NCBI GenBank assembly: GCA_946481445.1
Contig: CAMLOA010000044.1
Span: 1-9,248 of the forward strand
Direction: 5' to 3'
Origin: an uncultured Devosia sp.
Lineage (GTDB): Bacteria > Pseudomonadota > Alphaproteobacteria > Rhizobiales > Devosiaceae
Length of the DNA stretch: 9,248 bases
The notes beneath the pieces are model-generated. The model was not told the DNA's origin, ran no database searches, and saw only the letters and a program-made list of their open reading frames with translations. The translations under genes and the position numbers were made by a program. This document shows, piece after piece, positions 7,001-9,248 of the stretch. Within the stretch, counting starts at the first letter, position 1; every line of letters begins with the position of its first letter.

Positions 7001-7400
7001 CCTGCCAGGTCTGCGGCAGCAGGTCGATGAACAGCTTCTCGCCGGCTTCGATGCGATTGAAATTGAAGGCGTGGCGCAGCCCAAGCCGCAGCCCCCTGCC
7101 GTCCGGGTCCACCCGCGCCACCGCCAGATAGTCCGGCATCGTGGTGCCCACATCGGGCAGCACCACGGAAACCTGCTCCTCGAACTCGAGCGACAGCACG
7201 CCATTCTCGACGCGCATGGAATAGTCCGGCAGGTCGTCGCGGCCTGGAAAGCTCAGGATCAGGCGGGCATAGCCCTCTTCCTGCGTGGCAAAAAGCTGTC
7301 CCTGTTCCTGGGCAAGTGCAGGCCCCACCGCGGTGAGCGCGGCGCAGACCGCAAGGGCTCTCAGTGCCCCCAGCAAGCCAGTCCTGATTGCGGTCCTCAC
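4065..7400 (-). CDS. Large exported beta-domain / helical-repeat (TPR-like) protein in the flagellar cluster
   Basis: I do not recognise a named gene. The 1111-residue product begins with a Sec signal peptide (basic start, hydrophobic 8-27, ALA-QEQ cleavage near 30) and has no later membrane span, so it is probably periplasmic. Residues about 35-130, 172-270, 310-412 and 428-515 look like successive beta-rich units: alternating hydrophobics, several Asp/Gly turns, and fragments such as YARLILSF, MRVQFDW and VRVVFPF that resemble AMIN-type or related beta domains. A charged helix (143-168) follows the first unit. Residues about 565-1085 are helical repeats; the clearest TPR-like units are at 569-597, 785-818 and 905-932. 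The only cysteine is in the signal peptide. The start is GTG with a weak ribosome site. It lies downstream of motE after a 142-base gap, suggesting a MotC-like periplasmic motor role; that is inference. Confidence 0.85.
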   Translation of the reverse strand: MRTAIRTGLLGALRALAVCAALTAVGPALAQEQGQLFATQEEGYARLILSFPGRDDLPDYSMRVENGVLSLEFEEQVSVVLPDVGTTMPDYLAVARVDPDGRGLRLGLRHAFNFNRIEAGEKLFIDLLPQTWQGMPPGLPQDVVDELAERARLAAIEAERQRKASDVAELDPQVSVRIGRNPTFMRVQFDWTVPTVADYVQEGGLGLIAFEWPVGIDMRDLAIDLPPEIGSIETAVNPDGSTVTLELAEGVTPRFYEISPRQYVLDVDIAGTGLPSFDAASLADGVDAGHEPADQSHAPPQVDKLYPEAVGGTITPFVSVLGSTVRVVFPFEQDTPAAVFRRGDTVWMMFDTVAGIAPPTHSNELDALASEFAVVAAGDTQLVRVELSQDRLATLGSEGMAWVLSLGDIMLTPTEPIELSRRRDVEGDFEVTADIARPGRVHDFRDPNVGDILKVVTAYPPARGVTRTLDYVEFSALRSVHGLVIKPETSEIDIALENELAVISTLGGLTVSALDGPRTLGTGITESMRGAFIDFASLETKDHGLFVQQTEDLMASAAEGEGAQRDRARLDLAHYYLANQFAHEALGVIRVLEADLTNQDLTRKLRLAEAIAETLAHRPKDALGILNTPSMGQEVDALLWRTIARVDDYDFKGARADASAAMPVINSYPAWIRHRFLLAAVRAAVETGDADMAEGLLAGMDFANLSLEETSLYHLLSGRVDELRGRLDEAIDTYGQVIAADIRPTRAEAVYRTLMLLDQAGKLNLQKGAETLSAEALLWRGNPLEADMQALLADIYFRNGDYRQGFEAVRQAVATYPESPPINALRDQAQVVFAQLFLDGVADSLGPVEALALYYDFRALTPPGARGDEMIRNLARRLVRVDLLAQASELLEYQLENRLTGVARTQIATDLAVIYLADRKPQDALRVLNATRLPDIPESLARQRRILEARAMIDGGRDQLALDLIRDMDGRDVELMRIDANWRAKRYVQASEMLEALYAEQADNGAMSQPARMGVIKAAVGFAMAGDTFGLARLRSKFGDVLVTSPEWAMFDLVTGNADITSLEFKTVASQVANVEGINAFLASYRDTYGPDGALAPLVASEPSAGIASAS

Positions 7401-7477
7401 CGGCTTCTGCCCGCCCGACGCAATTCGCGCGCTTGCGGTTGGCCGATTTCTGGGCCCACAGAACGCACGAGGTTACA

Positions 7478-7491
7478 CACACTATAGTGTG
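7478..7491. promoter_or_regulatory. 14-base perfect palindrome, possible operator
   Basis: CACACTATAGTGTG is a perfect dyad centred between 7484 and 7485. It lies 78 bases upstream of the large gene's start codon. Its centre includes TATAGT on both strands, which could also serve as a -10 element, so a dimeric regulator binding here would occlude transcription. No regulator gene is in the window to match it, and I cannot name the protein that binds. Confidence 0.5.
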
Positions 7492-7511
7492 CGCACCCTA
7501 GCCGGACGGGC

Positions 7512-7526
7512 TTAACGCGGCCTTAC
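7512..7526. promoter_or_regulatory. Near-consensus CtrA box (TTAA-N7-TTAC)
   Basis: TTAA (7512-7515) is followed after exactly seven bases by TTAC (7523-7526), one mismatch from the CtrA consensus. This is the only TTAA in the window outside the flgB-fliO promoter. It lies 112 bases upstream of the large gene and 25 bases upstream of the TATAGT in the palindrome (minus-strand sense), a longer gap than usual for a CtrA-activated promoter, so confidence is limited. Confidence 0.4.
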
Positions 7527-7542
7527 CCCAAAGGTGAAAGAG

Positions 7543-8670
7543 CTACTGACCCACGATCTGCGGCAGGGCGCTGAGGTCTTCCGGGGTCATCTCGGTAACG
7601 GGCTGGTCGGCAATGGCTGCCATCTGCACCGTCAGTTCCTGGGCGCGCACGGCATCCATTTCCGCCAGGATTGGCGCCATCTTGCGCGGGCTCATCGTCT
7701 TGGCCACGCGCAGCAGCACATCCATCTCCAGGTTGTTGAAGATATTGGCGGCATCCTTGGGCTTCATCGCCTCATACATGGCCACGATGCCGGCAAACTG
7801 GCCGCTCTCCATGGCCTCGCGCTGGTCGACCAGCGCCGCGATCTGGGCCTCCAGGGCCGTCAGCGTGGCGGCGCGCTCCTCGATCCGCTTTTCGGCGGCA
7901 TCGACGATGGAGGCGCGCAGCGCCAGATCCTGCTCATAGGCTTCCAGCTCCGAGCGCCGCGCCGCCAGCCGTTCCAGCAGCTGCTGTTCGGTTAGCGAGG
8001 CGCCATTGCTGTCGAGCAGGGCCGTCGTCGTGCCGTCGCCATTGACCTGCAGCGGCACCGCATCGCCCGAGGGCAGGCAATCGGCACTGACCGTCTGCGC
8101 GAAGCTTGCGGCCTGGCCGGCAGCTTGGTCCGCCGCCGCGGCTTCGTGGTCGGCCGAGGCCGCTTCGCCATGCCCGTCATCGGCCGCAGGCGGCACGCCA
8201 TCATCGGTGAGGGTCACGTCGGCATCCACGCAATAGGTGCTGCTCGGCGCCACCGCATGCTCCCCGCCCGCAGGGTCGGCAGCATGGTCCAACGGCGCCT
8301 CACTCCCCGAATGGGCCGCATCGGCAGCGGCTTCGTTGCCGTGTTCCCCTTCGGCCGGGTCGGCGCCGTGCTCGGCCGCTACAGAACTGCCATGCCCATA
8401 GGCAGAGGCGTCTCCCAGGGTGGGGTCGGGGTCGGTCAGGACCGGACTGGTATCGGTCAGTGTCGGCTCACCGGCAGGCGTCACCGTCGAGTCGGCTTCC
8501 ACCACCGCCCCTTCCGTGCCGCCATGGCCGCCATCGCCGCCTCCCGCCGCCTGCGCCACCGTCACGCCAGACAGCACATAGCCGCCATTGGTGATCAGAC
8601 CGATGGTCTTGAGCACCAGCAGGGCGGCAACGGCCATGACGACGATGGGCAGCAGGCGGATATTGGTCAC
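7543..8670 (-). CDS. motE: MotE-like flagellar/motility protein with His-rich linker
   Basis: This 375-residue product resembles the alphaproteobacterial MotE family, whose S. meliloti member is a periplasmic chaperone for the motility protein MotC. An N-terminal hydrophobic segment (about 5-27) is a signal or anchor (VAQAA near 38-42 is a possible cleavage site). Residues about 43-197 are low-complexity Ala/Asp/Glu/His. A helical coiled-coil region (226-288) follows, then the MgtE_N-like motif FAGIVAMYEAMKPKDAANIF (292-311) with RVAKTMSPRKMAPILAEMD (321-339), the family's diagnostic end. Cys147 and Cys198 are the only cysteines. It starts at GTG in a GTGA overlap with the upstream gene's stop, behind GGGGAG (8678-8683). 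The protein is about twice the size of S. meliloti MotE, mostly because of the linker. Family assignment is fairly firm; the chaperone role is inferred. Confidence 0.8.
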   Translation of the reverse strand: MTNIRLLPIVVMAVAALLVLKTIGLITNGGYVLSGVTVAQAAGGGDGGHGGTEGAVVEADSTVTPAGEPTLTDTSPVLTDPDPTLGDASAYGHGSSVAAEHGADPAEGEHGNEAAADAAHSGSEAPLDHAADPAGGEHAVAPSSTYCVDADVTLTDDGVPPAADDGHGEAASADHEAAAADQAAGQAASFAQTVSADCLPSGDAVPLQVNGDGTTTALLDSNGASLTEQQLLERLAARRSELEAYEQDLALRASIVDAAEKRIEERAATLTALEAQIAALVDQREAMESGQFAGIVAMYEAMKPKDAANIFNNLEMDVLLRVAKTMSPRKMAPILAEMDAVRAQELTVQMAAIADQPVTEMTPEDLSALPQIVGQ

Positions 8671-9095
8671 GCAGCGGCTCCCCGTGCCCGAACCCGCGCC
8701 GACAGCTGCTCAAGGGCAGAGGCGACCTTGTTGGGCTGCTCGACCGGCTCGATCGCCTGGCTGTTCCGCGCCACGCTGGTGATCTTGGCGATGCGCTCCA
8801 TCAGCACCGTGCCGGCCGTAACGTGGTTGGCCAGCTCGACGCCGAAGCGCTCGGCTTCCTCCAGCCGCGAATTGAGCGCCAGGTCCGCTTCGACGGCTGT
8901 CTGCTTGAGCTCCTTGATGGCCTGGTTGGCCAGGTTGGTCGCGCCCACCAGATCCGCCACCATCTGGCGCAACACGTCTTTGTCCTGATGCAGGCGCTTG
9001 AGGCGCTGGTTGAGAACCACGCAATAACCGATTGTCAATGCGAGAAGAACTGCAACGGCACCTTCTACGAGTAGTCCAAGTGGCAGGCCGAGCAT
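8667..9095 (-). CDS. DUF6468-like membrane-anchored coiled-coil protein
   Basis: The product (142 residues from ATG 9095) has one N-terminal membrane span (about 5-28) and a long charged helix, probably a coiled coil (about 30-107), starting NQRLKRLHQDKDVLRQMV (29-46) and continuing through ATNLANQAIKELKQ (52-65). From memory this resembles the DUF6468 family found beside fliM and motE in alphaproteobacteria; its function is not known to me. The C-terminal tail (about 110-142) looks disordered. An ATG two codons upstream (9101) would form an ATGA overlap with the fliM stop, but it directly abuts the GGAAGG ribosome site, whereas 9095 has 6-base spacing, so I prefer 9095. It ends in a GTGA overlap with motE. 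The context points to a structural or assembly role at the motor. Confidence 0.8.
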   Translation of the reverse strand: MLGLPLGLLVEGAVAVLLALTIGYCVVLNQRLKRLHQDKDVLRQMVADLVGATNLANQAIKELKQTAVEADLALNSRLEEAERFGVELANHVTAGTVLMERIAKITSVARNSQAIEPVEQPNKVASALEQLSARVRARGAAA

Positions 9096-9097
9096 GG

Positions 9098-9248
9098 TCA
9101 TCCTTCCAGATTTGCGTCGATGGCCTCGAAGTCAGCCATGGTGACCTTGGGCGGGTTGAGCGGGCGCGACACCCGCACCGAAACATTGTTGCCGATATGG
9201 CCCATGATGGCCTCGGTGAGGTCGACCTCGCCGCAGCGTAGCCGGATC
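9098..9248 (-). CDS. fliM: FliM, flagellar motor switch protein (C-terminal 49 residues)
   Basis: FliM is the middle C-ring protein; it binds CheY-P and sets motor direction. Only the end of the gene is here; the 5' part lies beyond 9248. The visible residues include RLRCGEVDLTEAIMGHIGNN and VSVRVSRPL, matching the last strands of the C-terminal SpoA-type domain of alphaproteobacterial FliM, followed by a Pro-rich tail ending in FEAIDANLEG. The alternatives FliN and FliY fit less well, since their C-termini end in a short G-V-R-I-T-type strand without this tail. The TGA stop (9100-9098) overlaps the first possible ATG of the next gene, indicating one operon. The CheY-binding N-terminus cannot be assessed. 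Confidence 0.8.
   Translation of the reverse strand, partial: IRLRCGEVDLTEAIMGHIGNNVSVRVSRPLNPPKVTMADFEAIDANLEG
9102..9107 (-). promoter_or_regulatory. Ribosome binding site of the DUF6468-like gene
   Basis: GGAAGG on the minus strand, inside the last fliM codons, lies 6 bases before ATG 9095 and immediately before ATG 9101. The spacing favours 9095 as the true start and places initiation right at the fliM stop codon. Confidence 0.6.

Larger units (their letters stand above)
7401..7542 (-). promoter_or_regulatory. Intergenic region upstream of the 1111-residue protein gene
   Basis: This 142-base gap separates motE from the downstream large gene on the same strand. It contains a 14-base perfect palindrome (7478-7491) and a near-CtrA box (7512-7526), both upstream of the large gene, which suggests a promoter of its own. 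No hairpin plus T-run terminator for motE is visible, so read-through is also possible. No GANTC site is present, unlike in the other two gaps. Confidence 0.5.

Noticed and set aside
5259..7487. A 742-codon open frame on the plus strand opposite the large protein gene
   Set aside because: It is rich in His, Gln, Arg and Gly in the pattern expected from the complement of a GC-rich gene, has no recognisable domains or ribosome site, and the opposite strand encodes a protein with a clear signal peptide and repeats.
1..9248. CRISPR array, tRNA, rRNA or insertion sequence
   Set aside because: No regularly spaced repeats, cloverleaf-like sequence, rRNA signatures or transposase-like product seen on either strand.

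Overview
The window is a high-GC stretch of a flagellar gene cluster from an alphaproteobacterium, most likely of the Hyphomicrobiales (Devosiaceae-like; this placement is an impression, not a search result). The reasons are: an export-gate/rod gene order typical of that class, a MotE-family gene next to fliM, a perfect TTAA-N7-TTAA box (the CtrA recognition motif) in a divergent flagellar promoter, and GANTC sites (the CcrM methylation motif) concentrated in the intergenic gaps. Every gene is complete except the two at the edges.

Layout from left to right. Positions 1-2459 (minus strand) hold one co-directional set, in transcription order flgB, flgC, fliE, fliQ, fliR and the first 27 codons of flhB: three rod / MS-ring-junction proteins followed by three parts of the type III export apparatus. 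A 159-base gap between fliE and fliQ contains a large REP-like inverted repeat flanked by GANTC sites. Positions 2460-2634 form a divergent promoter region with a two-way CtrA box. Positions 2635-4063 (plus strand) hold fliO and fliP, overlapping by 35 bases. Positions 4065-9248 (minus strand) hold, in transcription order, the 3' end of fliM, a small membrane/coiled-coil protein (DUF6468-like), a MotE-like protein with a His-rich linker, and a 1111-residue exported protein. The first three are tightly coupled. The last follows a 142-base gap with a 14-base perfect palindrome and a near-CtrA box.

Working together, FliO, FliP, FliQ, FliR and FlhB build the membrane export gate, and FliE, FlgB and FlgC are the first substrates, forming the proximal rod on it. 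FliM is the C-ring switch. The MotE-like protein and the large periplasmic solenoid protein plausibly act around the stator or motor in the periplasm. In Sinorhizobium meliloti MotE is the chaperone of the periplasmic motility protein MotC; here the gene after motE encodes a much larger, differently built periplasmic protein. That protein, with its DUF6468-like neighbour, is the best candidate for undescribed biology in this window. I see no mobile elements, tRNA/rRNA genes or CRISPR arrays.
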